Origin: Candidatus Gastranaerophilales bacterium | GTDB taxonomy: Bacteria > Cyanobacteriota > Vampirovibrionia > Gastranaerophilales > Gastranaerophilaceae | DNA: 59,217 nucleotides | Assembly (NCBI GenBank): GCA_016280955.1 | Contig: JAEEHV010000040.1 | Span: forward strand, 1-59,217 | Reading direction: 5' to 3' | Shown here: one piece after another, positions 35,023-44,157 of the stretch | Position numbering within the stretch: position 1 is the first letter of the stretch | How the letters are laid out: each line of letters begins with the position of its first letter | Made by a program: the position numbers and the translations under genes | The notes under the pieces: generated by a model | Seen by the model: the letters and a program-made list of their open reading frames with translations, nothing else | What the model was told of the DNA's origin: nothing | Databases searched by the model: none

Positions 35023-36089
35023 CTCTAATACCCTCGGTTTCCCGATACTTCAATACGGGGATAGACTATACAATAATCGTTGATATAATCTCGGATTCCC
35101 ATTGGTAGTCGTTGGGAGCGTTAGTTATTCGCTAACATCTCTGCTGATTGCCCATTATTAAGACGTTTAGGACGTTGTTTTCAACGCTTTTATTTCACCT
35201 TGCGCCATACCAAAGTCTTTTTTCTGCTTTCGCAACATTCACACTTATGCTTTCGCATTATGTTGTTGTGCTTTGGTCTTTAGGGGATTCCAGCATATTC
35301 TGGGTTATTCAACACACATCACTGTATGAGGCGACCAACGGAATAATAATTTTTATATTTCTTTCCAATGCAAACCGCCAGCGGTACGAGTTGGGTGTTT
35401 TAATGCTACGGTTATTGAACCATAGTTTTTAATATGGTATTTTTCTTTGGCGTATTTTATACACTCAAATATTTCACCAGTTTCAACACACATAACTTTT
35501 TTTGCATTTGGATTATTTTCATTTTTATATATAGGATTTTGTTTTTGCTTTTCGCTTAAATTTTTCTTCTGTTCATCAGACCAATAATTTTGATAATTTG
35601 GATTTTTCTCGCCAGAAACTAATTGAGAAATTTTATTGCGAAATTCTTTTGATTTGTATATACCGTTTTCATCTTGTCGAATGGCTGTATTTCGATTCCT
35701 AAATTCTTCATTTTCCCATTGTTGTTTGTGGATAATGGATTGTTTATTTTTGAAATCTTCAGTTGGTTTCCAACCAACCGTTCCCTCACCACCATCTGTT
35801 AAATTATAACCGTTTGGTGCTTTAGTTTCATATTCTTTAATATAATGTTTTTCTAATTTACAAGCCTCTTCAAACGTTAATTTTGAAATCAATATTTCGT
35901 GTGAAAAATTATCCCATCCATATTTCTTTATTGCATTTCCAAAATATCCTGTATGTAAATATCCGCGTCCTTCGTTCCTCCATCTCCTTTCTGGCGGATT
36001 CTGACCTGTGATACCTATATATTTTTTATTGTTAATTCTATTAGTGTGCATATATACACACCAATTTCGTTCACTATTATTATCCATAA
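35023..36089 (-). other. Group I intron in dnaE
   Basis: 1067 nt interrupt dnaE exactly in the catalytic PDxD motif. The upstream exon ends CCC GAT and the downstream exon begins ATT GAC CTG; joined, they read LPDIDLNT in one frame. The rule fits: last exon base U, last intron base G. Group I core elements on the minus strand include GCTGGAATCCCCTAAAG (from 35294 down), AATCAGCAGAG (from 35149) and CAACGACTA (35114-35106), resembling P4-P6, P7 and the R element. A GIY-YIG endonuclease gene fills the 5' two thirds, leaving the core at 35023-35352. I did not find the P1 guide with certainty. Confidence 0.85.
35353..36087 (-). CDS. GIY-YIG homing endonuclease in the dnaE intron
   Basis: 244 residues. 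N-terminal GIY-YIG nuclease: WCVYMHTNRINNKKYIGITG, ERRW (catalytic-type Arg), the YLHTGYFGNAIKKYGWDNF segment and KLEKHYIKEYETKAPNGYN with the metal-binding Glu. Then come a linker and C-terminal DNA-binding NUMOD-type motifs (SKEFRNKISQLVSGEKNPNY; KKVMCVETGEIFECIKYAKE). It cuts intronless dnaE to spread the intron. Unusually, its ATG is only 3 nt inside the intron with no good ribosome site, so translation may depend on ribosomes reading dnaE. Confidence 0.9.
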   Translation of the reverse strand: MDNNSERNWCVYMHTNRINNKKYIGITGQNPPERRWRNEGRGYLHTGYFGNAIKKYGWDNFSHEILISKLTFEEACKLEKHYIKEYETKAPNGYNLTDGGEGTVGWKPTEDFKNKQSIIHKQQWENEEFRNRNTAIRQDENGIYKSKEFRNKISQLVSGEKNPNYQNYWSDEQKKNLSEKQKQNPIYKNENNPNAKKVMCVETGEIFECIKYAKEKYHIKNYGSITVALKHPTRTAGGLHWKEI

Positions 36090-37268
36090 ATCGGGTAATG
36101 ACCGCGTACCTAAAATACGCTCAACAGACATAAATCTTGTTGGGAAAAGTGTTACAGGGGCTGACACTCTATCAATATCGGTTAATCCAAGTGCCTTTGT
36201 AGTGTAGAATGATGGTGCGCTACCTCTACCTGTATTGGTTAGTTTCCCATCATATACTTCTTGCCCTCTCTTGACAACATTGTAATCAATCAAAAAATAA
36301 TTTTCCATATGGGTTTTTTCAATAATATCCATCTCATATCGCAGAGCTTCAAGATATTTTTGATGTTTCTCCTTTGGAATAGTATCTCTTACAGATAACC
36401 AATGATTACGCAATAAATCTTTTAATTCTTCTGTTGGGTTGTCAGATATAGGAGGCAGTTTAATATCCTTATTGATTAGTGTAATGGTTTCACATTCATC
36501 AAATATCATTGTGTTTTGCAATGATTCACTTACTTGTTGTCTTGTTAATACGCCCTGTTTTTCATATCTTTCATAAATAGTATCTTCGGACGGATAATCT
36601 AAAACCATTTCTTCTTCATATGTAAACTTTGACCCTTTAGCCTTTTGGAATATTTCACGATATTTTGAGTCATTTGGATAAATATAATGGCTATCGTTTG
36701 CGTGAATAATCGGGATTTTCAGTTCTTTACTCAACTGCAAAACTCTTTTATTCATTGCCTTTTGGTCGTTCACATTATGTGATTGCACTTCTAAAAAGAA
36801 ATTATTTCCAAATTTTCTATTTAACGCACAAACTAATTCGGTGTCGTCCCATACACCAGCTATGCAAGCCGATGTAACAATAAAGTTTTTAGGGTTAATA
36901 GAAAATAATAATTCTTTATCAATTCGTGGACGGTAATAGAATCCAGATATATGTGATTCACTCATAATATCGTTCAATTCTAAAACACCTTCATTATTTT
37001 TCGCAATAAGAATTAAATGTTTGTTACTTCTGTCTTTTTCTAATCTGTTAGGAACATAATATGTTTCAAAGCCGTATATCATTTTCAAATCATACAATTC
37101 TGATAATTCAAGCCATTCAAATATATTGCCTGTTATACCGTGGTTTACTGTAAAAACGGATTTATGTCCAAGCTCTTTAGCACGTTTACAATATTCTTCA
37201 GGTTTAGTAACTGAATCAGCCATCCACGGATTTCCATAATGGTCGTGTTTGTGATAATTATGATACAT
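36090..37268 (-). CDS. dnaE: DNA polymerase III alpha subunit, 5' exon (PHP domain)
   Basis: 393 residues of exon 1. N-terminal PHP domain with metal-type residues (YHNYHKHDHYGNP; NHGITG; GFETYYVPN; ACIAGVWDD; HANDSHYI). Then the start of the palm domain with TNTGRGSAPSFYTTKALGLT, the GRGS phosphate-binding motif, and RFMSVERILGTRSLPD, running into the intron at the catalytic motif. Without splicing the frame would end 25 codons later at 36015, deleting all three catalytic aspartates, so splicing is essential. Confidence 0.9.
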
Positions 37269-37269
37269 T

Positions 37270-38070
37270 TTAACCTCTATTTTCTAACTGATATTCACAC
37301 GAGTTTCTATAGTTGCATAAAACATTGCAATAGAACCAATTATACGTTGGCAAAAACTCTTTTTCGTTTTCGGCTTCGTGAATTGTTTTGATATACCAAT
37401 CCATTATTTCATCATAAATTGATTTCTCAAAGTCAATAGTTGCTAATTTGCCTTCGTCCTTAAAGTGATTCCACGTCATTTCTTTCGGGAAATCGCCATA
37501 ATTTTGTTTAACAGCGTGAGCGTATAAATACATCTGATTAGTATATGTCGTGAGATTATGTATGCAACGCTTTTTCGGCTTTTTAGTTCCTTTTATATAC
37601 GGATATTCCACACTCTTATGGTCGATAATAACGTATTTGCCGTCACGTTTATCCTTCAGCAATAAATCAATATAACAAATGAAATCATAATCGCCCAATG
37701 TGAAATGTAATTCTTTTTCAACACCGACTACCTCATAGTTATCTAACCAATCAAAATCGACCTCGGCAAAGTAATCGGTACAAATTTCAAATGTCTTTTC
37801 CATTGTTGAATATCTGGTTTTGTAAAGTACATTATCGTCAAAATTCTCAACGAAGTACATTAGCGCGTTATCAAGCGTCAATTCTTTATCAAAGATTTTT
37901 GCTAAAATATCGTGCATAAAACTACCGACCTCGGAATAATAATTACCCTCTGGCAAGTACATTTCATCATCTTTTAAGATGTATTTTAGATAGTATTCAT
38001 ACTTACAATTAGCAAAACAGGCGGTGCGAGAATAAGACCACCGTTCTTTCTGTTCTTTGGTTTCACTCAA
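37270..38070 (-). CDS. Cas4/RecB-type PD-(D/E)XK nuclease with iron-sulphur cysteines
   Basis: About 266 residues if TTG 38070 (AAGGTGG upstream) is used; ATG 38097 overlaps the primase gene. PD-(D/E)XK core: GSFMHDIL (motif I His), ICYIDLLLKD and VIIDHKSVEY (D..DxK). A cysteine in TACFANCKYEYY near the N-terminus and C-terminal FYCNVLCNYRNSC match the 4Fe-4S arrangement of Cas4/AddB-like exonucleases. It probably processes DNA ends for recombination with the annealing protein encoded nearby. Confidence 0.8.
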   Translation of the reverse strand: MSETKEQKERWSYSRTACFANCKYEYYLKYILKDDEMYLPEGNYYSEVGSFMHDILAKIFDKELTLDNALMYFVENFDDNVLYKTRYSTMEKTFEICTDYFAEVDFDWLDNYEVVGVEKELHFTLGDYDFICYIDLLLKDKRDGKYVIIDHKSVEYPYIKGTKKPKKRCIHNLTTYTNQMYLYAHAVKQNYGDFPKEMTWNHFKDEGKLATIDFEKSIYDEIMDWYIKTIHEAENEKEFLPTYNWFYCNVLCNYRNSCEYQLENRG

Positions 38071-38074
38071 ATTC

Positions 38075-39085
38075 TTACACCACCTTTCTTTTGTCATAAT
38101 ATAATTCTTCCCAAACGTCTAAATCGCAATCAACAGGGGAATTTTTCGCTTTTGAACCACCTAATAGCTTGTACTTATCAGTGATAATGTAAACATTGGT
38201 TAATCTACGCAGCACTTCTATATTTTCATAGGTTGCACCGTGGAAATAATCAACATCAGAATCATACGCTAAAACTATATCAACCTTTAGGCTTAATAAT
38301 AGCTTGATTTGTTCGGGAGTTAATGTGTGCTTTTCAGCGGAAACGCTATTCCTATAACCCCAACCATACGCTTTCATAACACTTTTGATACTTTCAAAAA
38401 CAATTATTTCGCGTTCTTGCCTGACGTATGGGAGCGTGATATTTAACCCTTGAAAATAATCCATAACACCAACTTTATAATAATTCATATACTTGGTTAA
38501 ACCGAGCTGTTTGTAATTATCATAAAGGGTTCTGCCTTTGATATTGATTAAATTACCGTTAATATCGTAAACAGGATAAACAATGCGATTTCCGTAATCA
38601 TCAAATCGGATTTCAAATAAATCCATTACTTCCTGTTCAATTCCTTCATCAAGCCATTGTTTAATTTCTGTTTGTTTGAATTTTGTGTAATCACTTTTAG
38701 GTAAGATAGGGTGTTCATACTTTGTTTGTTGCTTGCAGGATTGCAATGTCCTTCTGTAATTTCTTAAAAATGAAATCGTTTCAGAATGACACAAGCTATT
38801 CAAATCAATGTTTGCTAATCGTGAGGCTTTCTGTACAGCTTCTTCAAAACTCAATTTCTCAAATTTCATTAAGAAGCCTATCATTTTGCCCGATATGCCA
38901 CAAGAAAAACAATAAAAAGAATTTGCCGAGCGTGAAAACGATAGGGAAGGTGTTTTGTCCTCGTGAAAGGGGCAATGAGTGAAATAATCATTACCCCTCG
39001 GAGTTAAATCAAATACATCTTGTGCGTAAGAAACGAGGTCTGCTTGGTTGTTGATTTGTTCAAGTGTTTCATTATCATACTTCAT
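38075..39085 (-). CDS. dnaG: DNA primase (DnaG type)
   Basis: 336 residues from ATG 39085 (AGGGG upstream; a TTG lies two codons earlier). The N-terminal zinc finger is CPFHEDKTPS .. CFSCGISG (CHC2). The Toprim part shows IIVFESIKSVMKAYGWG and VDIVLAYDSDVDYF, with catalytic Glu and DxD. It is shorter than bacterial DnaG (about 600) because the helicase-interaction domain is missing. It synthesises RNA primers for the polymerase and lies just downstream of the helicase gene. Confidence 0.92.
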   Translation of the reverse strand: MKYDNETLEQINNQADLVSYAQDVFDLTPRGNDYFTHCPFHEDKTPSLSFSRSANSFYCFSCGISGKMIGFLMKFEKLSFEEAVQKASRLANIDLNSLCHSETISFLRNYRRTLQSCKQQTKYEHPILPKSDYTKFKQTEIKQWLDEGIEQEVMDLFEIRFDDYGNRIVYPVYDINGNLINIKGRTLYDNYKQLGLTKYMNYYKVGVMDYFQGLNITLPYVRQEREIIVFESIKSVMKAYGWGYRNSVSAEKHTLTPEQIKLLLSLKVDIVLAYDSDVDYFHGATYENIEVLRRLTNVYIITDKYKLLGGSKAKNSPVDCDLDVWEELYYDKRKVV

Positions 39086-39109
39086 TATCAAACCCCTATA
39101 ATCTTACAT

Positions 39110-40453
39110 TTAGAAATCATTGCAATATTCGTGTTGTTTTGCCTGATAGATAGTCATTGTCTTACCGTCGAAAAGAAAATCTATATATGCCTGTTCGTCG
39201 TCGTCCATAACTTGTTCACCAAGTCTATTAACGTAAACTTTAGCATAAGCATTTCCACATTCGTCACTATCAGTAATACGCATTTTCTCGGTTTTTCTGC
39301 CCCATTTAATACCAACTGATAAGTGTCGGTTGATTTTGTCACTATCGGCAACCTCACCACTTCTGCCGAGCTGACACGCTGAAAGTACCGCCAAATCTAA
39401 TTCACCAGCGATTCTGTTCTTTAAGAAATCACATCTATCACCGAGAATATTTGAGTTTCTTCCTGTGTCTGGTTCGTTGGATTTGAGGTAATCGTAGCAG
39501 AAAAATGTCAAACCCATTTTATATTTAAGCATTTTGCAGATTGAATACATCTTTTCATCTGTCATTTGTGGGTCATAGATATGCACAAAAGGTTGCTTTT
39601 TAATCCAATTCAAACTATCTTTGATTTTCTTTTCTTCCTCTTGTGAGTAACTGCCCGTTTTGATACGCTTGATTTCGATTCCCGTAAGGTGTGAAATCAA
39701 TCTTTCAACATATAATCTGGTCTGCATTTCTGTGTCAATGACTAACGTAGGAACGCCATTTTTGAGCTTATGGACAACCTCATTTAGAAGAAACACAGAT
39801 TTACCTTGTTTATATCGTGCCTGAATAATTACAAGTTCACCAGTTTCGTATGTGAAATATTCATTAAGTATCGGATATTTGGAGGGGATTCCGCACAAAC
39901 CATTGCTTGTACGTCTGCTACAAATCTCATTCCAATAATCATCTATATTCTCGCCAAGTGTTTGTACCTCGGCTGTTGCGATATATTTTTGCGTGAGTGA
40001 ATCCAACTTTGAATAAACCCTGTTACTTAAATGGTCGAGGTCATATTTATTAGAAAAACATTCGTCTATTATTTCATTGGATTCTTTAACTAAATCACGC
40101 TTAAAAGCACAAGTTACGATACTATCGGCAAGCATTTTGTATTCTTCTAATGAATGCCTTGCGGCTTGTTTGTACAACTCCATAAATTCTTGGACAGCAG
40201 GAAGATTATACTCTTGAAGTTTTCTTGTTATGCCACTGTTGGATTGTAACTTGTTTGAAATGTTGTAAGCGTCGATATTGGTTATACCTTCCCGATAAAG
40301 GTCTTGAATAGCCCAATACAGGCAACCATTCTCAACGCCTGAAAAATAGTTAGGTAAAAGGTAATCAGTATGCAGTATGTAATCTGGGTGATAAATCAGT
40401 GTTCCGATTACACCGCTTTCTGATTGAATATCGGATATTTGTTTAACGTCCAA
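39110..40453 (-). CDS. dnaB: Replicative DNA helicase (DnaB type)
   Basis: 447 residues starting at TTG 40453. The N-terminal helical domain (about 1-130) begins with QSESGVIGTLIYHPDYI, the DnaB_N pattern. The RecA-like motor has Walker A in VIIQARYKQGKSVFL, VIDTEMQT, and the FFCYDYLKSNEPDT region replacing Walker B, then LDLAVLSACQLGRSGEVADS as the sensor/DNA-binding motif. The Walker A is diverged (RYKQGKS). Adjacent to primase as in many phages. Confidence 0.9.
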   Translation of the reverse strand: MDVKQISDIQSESGVIGTLIYHPDYILHTDYLLPNYFSGVENGCLYWAIQDLYREGITNIDAYNISNKLQSNSGITRKLQEYNLPAVQEFMELYKQAARHSLEEYKMLADSIVTCAFKRDLVKESNEIIDECFSNKYDLDHLSNRVYSKLDSLTQKYIATAEVQTLGENIDDYWNEICSRRTSNGLCGIPSKYPILNEYFTYETGELVIIQARYKQGKSVFLLNEVVHKLKNGVPTLVIDTEMQTRLYVERLISHLTGIEIKRIKTGSYSQEEEKKIKDSLNWIKKQPFVHIYDPQMTDEKMYSICKMLKYKMGLTFFCYDYLKSNEPDTGRNSNILGDRCDFLKNRIAGELDLAVLSACQLGRSGEVADSDKINRHLSVGIKWGRKTEKMRITDSDECGNAYAKVYVNRLGEQVMDDDEQAYIDFLFDGKTMTIYQAKQHEYCNDF

Positions 40454-40459
40454 TAATCA

Positions 40460-41059
40460 TCACTTCCTCTTCAAAATGCTACTAAAGCCTATTGACGGTG
40501 GGTTAAATGTAAATGTTGGAGCGTTATCCTCGTTTAATTTAACAGCTTCGTTTTGTTGTGCTTCTTGTGTTTTGTTTTTGCGATTTCTCTTTTTTGGCGT
40601 TTTATACTTTATTTTCTGTTTGTATAGCGTTTTGTAGTAAGCGTCAATTATCTTTTTGTCATCAACATAATACTTAAAGCCAAACGGATAGCGGAGCTTC
40701 ATATCGTGTGATATTACATATTCAAGAGTAAATACAAGTTGCTCACTTGAAACGCCTCTGTCAACATATTCGTTTAGAATTTTTCTTAACAGACCGAAAT
40801 TTGCTTGCTTATCAATATGAGTACCCCATAAATCAATAATATGTAGTAAATCGTCTTTCTCTTTTTGCGTTTGTTTTCTTGTCGCCATTCTACTATTCTT
40901 CAATTCAGCGTCTTTTTGTTGCTTCGCCTTAAAACAATCCTCGTGATAGTATAATGAACCGCTTTTAACGTATTTTTCTGTATTGATGTTTATGCTTTTG
41001 CTTTTGTGGGAACATTCTCTATATCTGCAAGTTTTAATTTCAGTGTATTTTTTCGCCAT
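40460..41059 (-). CDS. Zinc-finger protein, possible helicase loader or replication factor
   Basis: 199 residues. N-terminal CRYRECSHKSKS .. YYHEDCF forms a potential zinc finger (about residues 11-42), followed by a helical segment (about 55-130) with a weak resemblance to DnaD-type loaders and a basic C-terminal tail (KTPKKRNRKNKTQEAQQNE). Its ATG abuts the upstream stop (TAAATG). Position just before the helicase gene suggests helicase loading; not proven by sequence. Confidence 0.5.
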   Translation of the reverse strand: MAKKYTEIKTCRYRECSHKSKSININTEKYVKSGSLYYHEDCFKAKQQKDAELKNSRMATRKQTQKEKDDLLHIIDLWGTHIDKQANFGLLRKILNEYVDRGVSSEQLVFTLEYVISHDMKLRYPFGFKYYVDDKKIIDAYYKTLYKQKIKYKTPKKRNRKNKTQEAQQNEAVKLNEDNAPTFTFNPPSIGFSSILKRK

Positions 41060-41662
41060 TTAAGATTCCTCTTCTAATAAATACGTTGCTTCTAAATCGG
41101 CAAGATGTAAAGCCAAGACTAATGGATATTGTGCAATCGCAGCACTGATACAATTCCAATTTTCTTTTGGCTCTGTGAATCCCATATGCCAACGAATAGC
41201 CATAGCTTCTTCTTTAGTCAGCCTGATATATCTTTCAATCATAAATACTGACTTCTCGCCGTGTCCGAACGGAAATTTATCTTCAACCGTATAATATGGA
41301 ACTTTCTCCCATTTTCCTGTTTCATCATTCTTTTGGTTACGAGTGGTTTCTTTGTAGAAAAATGTTTTACAAACGTCGTGCAATAATGCCACAATAATTA
41401 GTGTTTCATCAGAATAGGTTTTACCATTCCTAAACCACGCTTCATCATTCTGCAATTTCTGACATAACCTATCGTAAACATTTAATGAATGAATTAACAA
41501 ACCACCTTTGAAATTTGAGTGATAGCGTGTGCTTGCAGGAGCAGTATAGAAATCTGACTTCTTGATAAAAGAAATCAGATTATCCATACCTTCACGTTTA
41601 ACTTGACCTAACAAGTTCTCAAATTCAACAATGGATTTTTCAACGTCATATCGAATATCCAT
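41060..41662 (-). CDS. HD-domain phosphohydrolase
   Basis: 200 residues. HD signature: NFKGGLLIHSLNVYDRL, then VALLHDVCKTFFYK with the HD pair at about 92-93, RWHMGF and LALHLADLEATYL supplying the later His and Asp. It resembles YhaM-like 3'-5' exonucleases without the OB domain, or nucleotide phosphohydrolases. It lies between ssb and the zinc-finger gene in the replication block. Confidence 0.8.
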   Translation of the reverse strand: MDIRYDVEKSIVEFENLLGQVKREGMDNLISFIKKSDFYTAPASTRYHSNFKGGLLIHSLNVYDRLCQKLQNDEAWFRNGKTYSDETLIIVALLHDVCKTFFYKETTRNQKNDETGKWEKVPYYTVEDKFPFGHGEKSVFMIERYIRLTKEEAMAIRWHMGFTEPKENWNCISAAIAQYPLVLALHLADLEATYLLEEES

Positions 41663-41664
41663 AA

Positions 41665-42156
41665 TTAGAACGGCAAATCATCATCAGCTACATTGTCAAA
41701 ATCTTCTGCCTTTGTCTTTGCTTTCGCTGCGCTTGATTTTGTAGCTTTCTTAGTGGTCTTTTTCGCACTGCCGTATGAACCCGAATCCTGCAACTCGAAA
41801 TCCCAAACAATGAAATTGGTATATGTAGTTTCTTTCTCCTTGTTGTAAGAAGTTGTTACGTCAACACTTGTCAACTGCACGGGAATACCTCTAAATGACG
41901 TTCCTGTTTGCTTTTCAAACTTTAGTGTTGAATCTTTAAGTGTAACGCCCTTTTCAATCTTCGGAGCGTCTACATTTGCAAGTTTACGGTGAGCGTCATT
42001 GATAAATCTTACATAGCCTGAAAAATCAGTTTCGTATTCATCACCGTTCTTCTTGTTTGTTGAATAACGAGCGATTGTGTACTTTTCTTCTTTCTGTAAC
42101 GCCCAAATTCTGCCGTAGCCACCACGACCGCTCGCGTCTGCTTGTCTAAAACCCAT
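41665..42156 (-). CDS. ssb: Single-stranded DNA-binding protein
   Basis: 163 residues with an OB-like N-terminal region (about 1-120), a lysine/alanine-rich linker (AKKTTKKATKSSAAKAKTKA) and the acidic tip DDDLPF that docks SSB-interacting partners. The N-terminus (MGFRQADASGRGGYGRIWAL) differs from bacterial SSB, so this is a phage-specific version identified mainly from the tip and neighbours. Confidence 0.75.
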   Translation of the reverse strand: MGFRQADASGRGGYGRIWALQKEEKYTIARYSTNKKNGDEYETDFSGYVRFINDAHRKLANVDAPKIEKGVTLKDSTLKFEKQTGTSFRGIPVQLTSVDVTTSYNKEKETTYTNFIVWDFELQDSGSYGSAKKTTKKATKSSAAKAKTKAEDFDNVADDDLPF

Positions 42157-42166
42157 AATTAAGTCC

Positions 42167-42802
42167 TCACTTTCTAACTGCTAAAAGGTTTTTCTTTAAT
42201 TCTTCCAAAATTTCTACGTTGTTAATATTCTTATAGTCGCCTCTAATAAGGTCGTCGTCCAAAGACGGATTTGCTTTCTTTTCTGCCTTTTTGCAAAGTG
42301 AAGCAACTTTTTCTTTTGCCGAAGTAGACAGTTTAGCCCTCTTGGTTGCGATTTCACTAATGTCCTCAATCAACTGTTCGGCTTTTGTGACAGCTTCAGG
42401 TAAATCCTCATTGACGTACAAATATGCGCCCAAGCCTAACTTACCAATACACTTTGTTAAACATCTTTGCAAAGTCTTATTGACTACCATTGAATCAATG
42501 TTGTCATACTCATAAGCCTTGTTTTTGAAATCCATACAAGGCAGTGTTGTTCTTTCTTCGTGTTCATTACGAACGCCGTCCTCAAACCACACAATAGTTA
42601 CAGACGTATCAACGTGACCGCCTTTCGGGTCGCGCCAAACTAAATCGTCATTAGCCGTTCTGTAAATTGTCTGATAGGAAAGAGGATATAACTCTTTTAA
42701 TTTCATCCACGCCCACATCCACGGCAAATATCTCATACCGTTTTTCTCTTTAACGTGGTCTGTCACGTCAATGGCGTTTAATTCCTTAAACCAATTATGC
42801 AA
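42167..42802 (-). CDS. Single-strand annealing protein (DUF1071 / Sak-type)
   Basis: 211 residues starting at TTG 42802 after AAAGGAG. The opening NWFKELNAIDVTDHVKEKNG, then MRYLPWMWAWMKLKELYPLS, is the DUF1071 pattern of Rad52/Sak-like phage recombinases; later NKTLQRCLTKCIGKLGLGAYLY is the conserved core helix. It anneals complementary strands during phage recombination and could also help fix DGR cDNA. The C-terminal 60 residues are helical and charged. Confidence 0.75.
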   Translation of the reverse strand: MHNWFKELNAIDVTDHVKEKNGMRYLPWMWAWMKLKELYPLSYQTIYRTANDDLVWRDPKGGHVDTSVTIVWFEDGVRNEHEERTTLPCMDFKNKAYEYDNIDSMVVNKTLQRCLTKCIGKLGLGAYLYVNEDLPEAVTKAEQLIEDISEIATKRAKLSTSAKEKVASLCKKAEKKANPSLDDDLIRGDYKNINNVEILEELKKNLLAVRK

Positions 42803-42894
42803 ATTATTATTCTCCTTTATGTAGTTTTGTTATTTAGAAAGAAAATCACACAATCAAATTAACCACCTCTTTCAAAAGAAGGTATCTATGTAAA
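42803..42894 (-). terminator. Short gap with weak hairpin between methyltransferase and annealing-protein genes
   Basis: The minus strand has CCTTCTTT..AAAGAGG, an imperfect stem after the methyltransferase stop, and then the AAAGGAG site of the next gene. I see no consensus promoter. Confidence 0.3.
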
Positions 42895-43653
42895 TCACTC
42901 ATTGAGTGTAATTGCTTCGTTTATTCTGTTCTCTGCAATGTCAAAATATTGTGATGATGATTCAATGCCAATAAATTTTCTATCAGTGTTTATACACGCA
43001 ACACCAGTTGAACCGCTACCCATACAGTTGTCTAAAACTAAATCACCGTCATTGGTGTAGGTCTTAATTAACCATTCCAATAATTGGGTAGGTTTCTGTG
43101 TTGGATGAAACCTTGAACCATCACGAGGAAAACTTAAAATAGTAAGTGGATTCCTCGCGCCATCTTTTGATTCCGAAAAAGCTGAACCTCTGTCACCGTA
43201 GTTATCAGATAAAGTTCCGTTCTTTGTCTTTTTGTATGGCTTTGAATACCAAAGCTGTTTGTTATATGTAGGTTTCTTTTTATAAAAAATCGCTATTTCC
43301 TCGTGACACTTCAGTGGTTTTACATTTGCATTTAAGAAGTCAGACCCACGTTGCTTATCCCAAATCAAGTTATATCGCCACATTTTGGTGTTCGATTTCA
43401 TTAGGTCAGCCATAAACAATCCATCACAAAATAGGACAATACAGCCATTATCTTTTATCACACGATTGTACTGCCTCCATAAATCTTGTAACGGAATTAC
43501 AGAATCCCAATGGTTTCTTGTTTCGCCGTATGGAAGGTCGCAAAGAATAAGGTCTATACTTTTATCGGCAATATCGTTCATTACCTCAATGCAATCGCCG
43601 TTGAAAAGCTGAACCCTCGGTATGGGGGGGGTGTTACTGTTTATCGGATTCAA
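42895..43653 (-). CDS. DNA methyltransferase 1 (N6-adenine/N4-cytosine, beta type) with a C8 tract near its start
   Basis: About 252 residues from TTG 43653, which has AAGGAG seven bases upstream. Target motif IV DLILCDLPYGE (DLPY) near the N-terminus and the SAM-binding motif LDNCMGSGSTGVACI at the C-terminus give the beta order. HPTQKP is also present. Codons 8-11 (NTPPI) are encoded by C8 on the coding strand (43631-43624); with eight Cs the gene is in frame. Gain or loss of one base would stop translation. It overlaps the upstream gene's end by 20 bp. No cognate endonuclease nearby, so probably an orphan protecting phage DNA. Confidence 0.85.
   Translation of the reverse strand: MNPINSNTPPIPRVQLFNGDCIEVMNDIADKSIDLILCDLPYGETRNHWDSVIPLQDLWRQYNRVIKDNGCIVLFCDGLFMADLMKSNTKMWRYNLIWDKQRGSDFLNANVKPLKCHEEIAIFYKKKPTYNKQLWYSKPYKKTKNGTLSDNYGDRGSAFSESKDGARNPLTILSFPRDGSRFHPTQKPTQLLEWLIKTYTNDGDLVLDNCMGSGSTGVACINTDRKFIGIESSSQYFDIAENRINEAITLNE
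43624..43631 (-). repeat. Homopolymer (G8 plus strand, C8 coding) at the start of methyltransferase 1
   Basis: Eight consecutive Gs on the plus strand, one of only two G/C runs of seven or more seen in this AT-rich window. It lies within the first dozen codons of the methyltransferase, a classical place for slipped-strand phase variation. Confidence 0.85.
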
Positions 43654-43858
43654 TTTCTTTCTCCTTGTTTGCTGTTGATAGGTTAGCAAGATTAGGGTGA
43701 GTATATTTCTTACACAATTTAATTGCGTTAGTAACTCTTTGCGTGTAAGACACACTACGATTTGTTAATTCATTTTCGATTGATTTACTTGCATATACCA
43801 TTCCTAAAATGAATTGCTGTTTTGCAAGTTGCTCAACGTCTTTTTGCTTTTGTTCCAT
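43634..43858 (-). CDS. Small hypothetical protein
   Basis: 74 residues (MEQKQKDVEQLAKQQFILGM ..), mostly helical with a charged C-terminus (NLANLSTANKEKEIESDKQ). Its stop is just before the C8 tract and it overlaps methyltransferase 1. RBS GGAGCGAAAG. Unknown function. Confidence 0.5.
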   Translation of the reverse strand: MEQKQKDVEQLAKQQFILGMVYASKSIENELTNRSVSYTQRVTNAIKLCKKYTHPNLANLSTANKEKEIESDKQ

Positions 43859-44129
43859 TCTTTCGCTCCTTGTTAAAAGGCTTTTTCTTTCTGTCAGTTT
43901 TGTTATTTCCAGACTTATTCACCGATTTATTTCCATTAGGCTTGTCCTTGTCGTTCGGTTTCTTGTTTTGCTTTCGTGTAACAACTCTACCGTTATCGTC
44001 ATAAGTGAGGGGATTTGGTTTTGTCTTGAATCCGCACATTGGACACTTAAAATACCAAGTCTGATTGTTGTCTTGGTCGAAAGAATATACTTTTTGCATT
44101 TCGACGTTGCAAGTTTTACATTCCATCAT
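43833..44129 (-). CDS. Zinc-ribbon protein with basic tail
   Basis: 98 residues. CKTCNVEM .. FKCPMCGFK (about residues 4-34) makes one zinc ribbon. The rest is strongly basic (RKQNKKPNDKDKPNGNK; RKKKPFNKERKNGTKAKRR), likely nucleic-acid binding. RBS TTGGAGGAATTG. It follows the operator-like site at 44158. Confidence 0.55.
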   Translation of the reverse strand: MMECKTCNVEMQKVYSFDQDNNQTWYFKCPMCGFKTKPNPLTYDDNGRVVTRKQNKKPNDKDKPNGNKSVNKSGNNKTDRKKKPFNKERKNGTKAKRR

Positions 44130-44157
44130 TTTTCAATTCCTCCAAAAATTTAATACT

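Noticed and set aside
37832..37841. Another TTATCGTCAA site
   Set aside because: Lies inside the nuclease coding sequence (Asn-Asp-Asp codons) without the surrounding element; likely chance.
43653..43755. Longer N-terminus for methyltransferase 1 (start at 43755)
   Set aside because: It would be entirely within the upstream gene, has no ribosome site and adds residues unlike methyltransferase N-termini; TTG 43653 has AAGGAG at good spacing.
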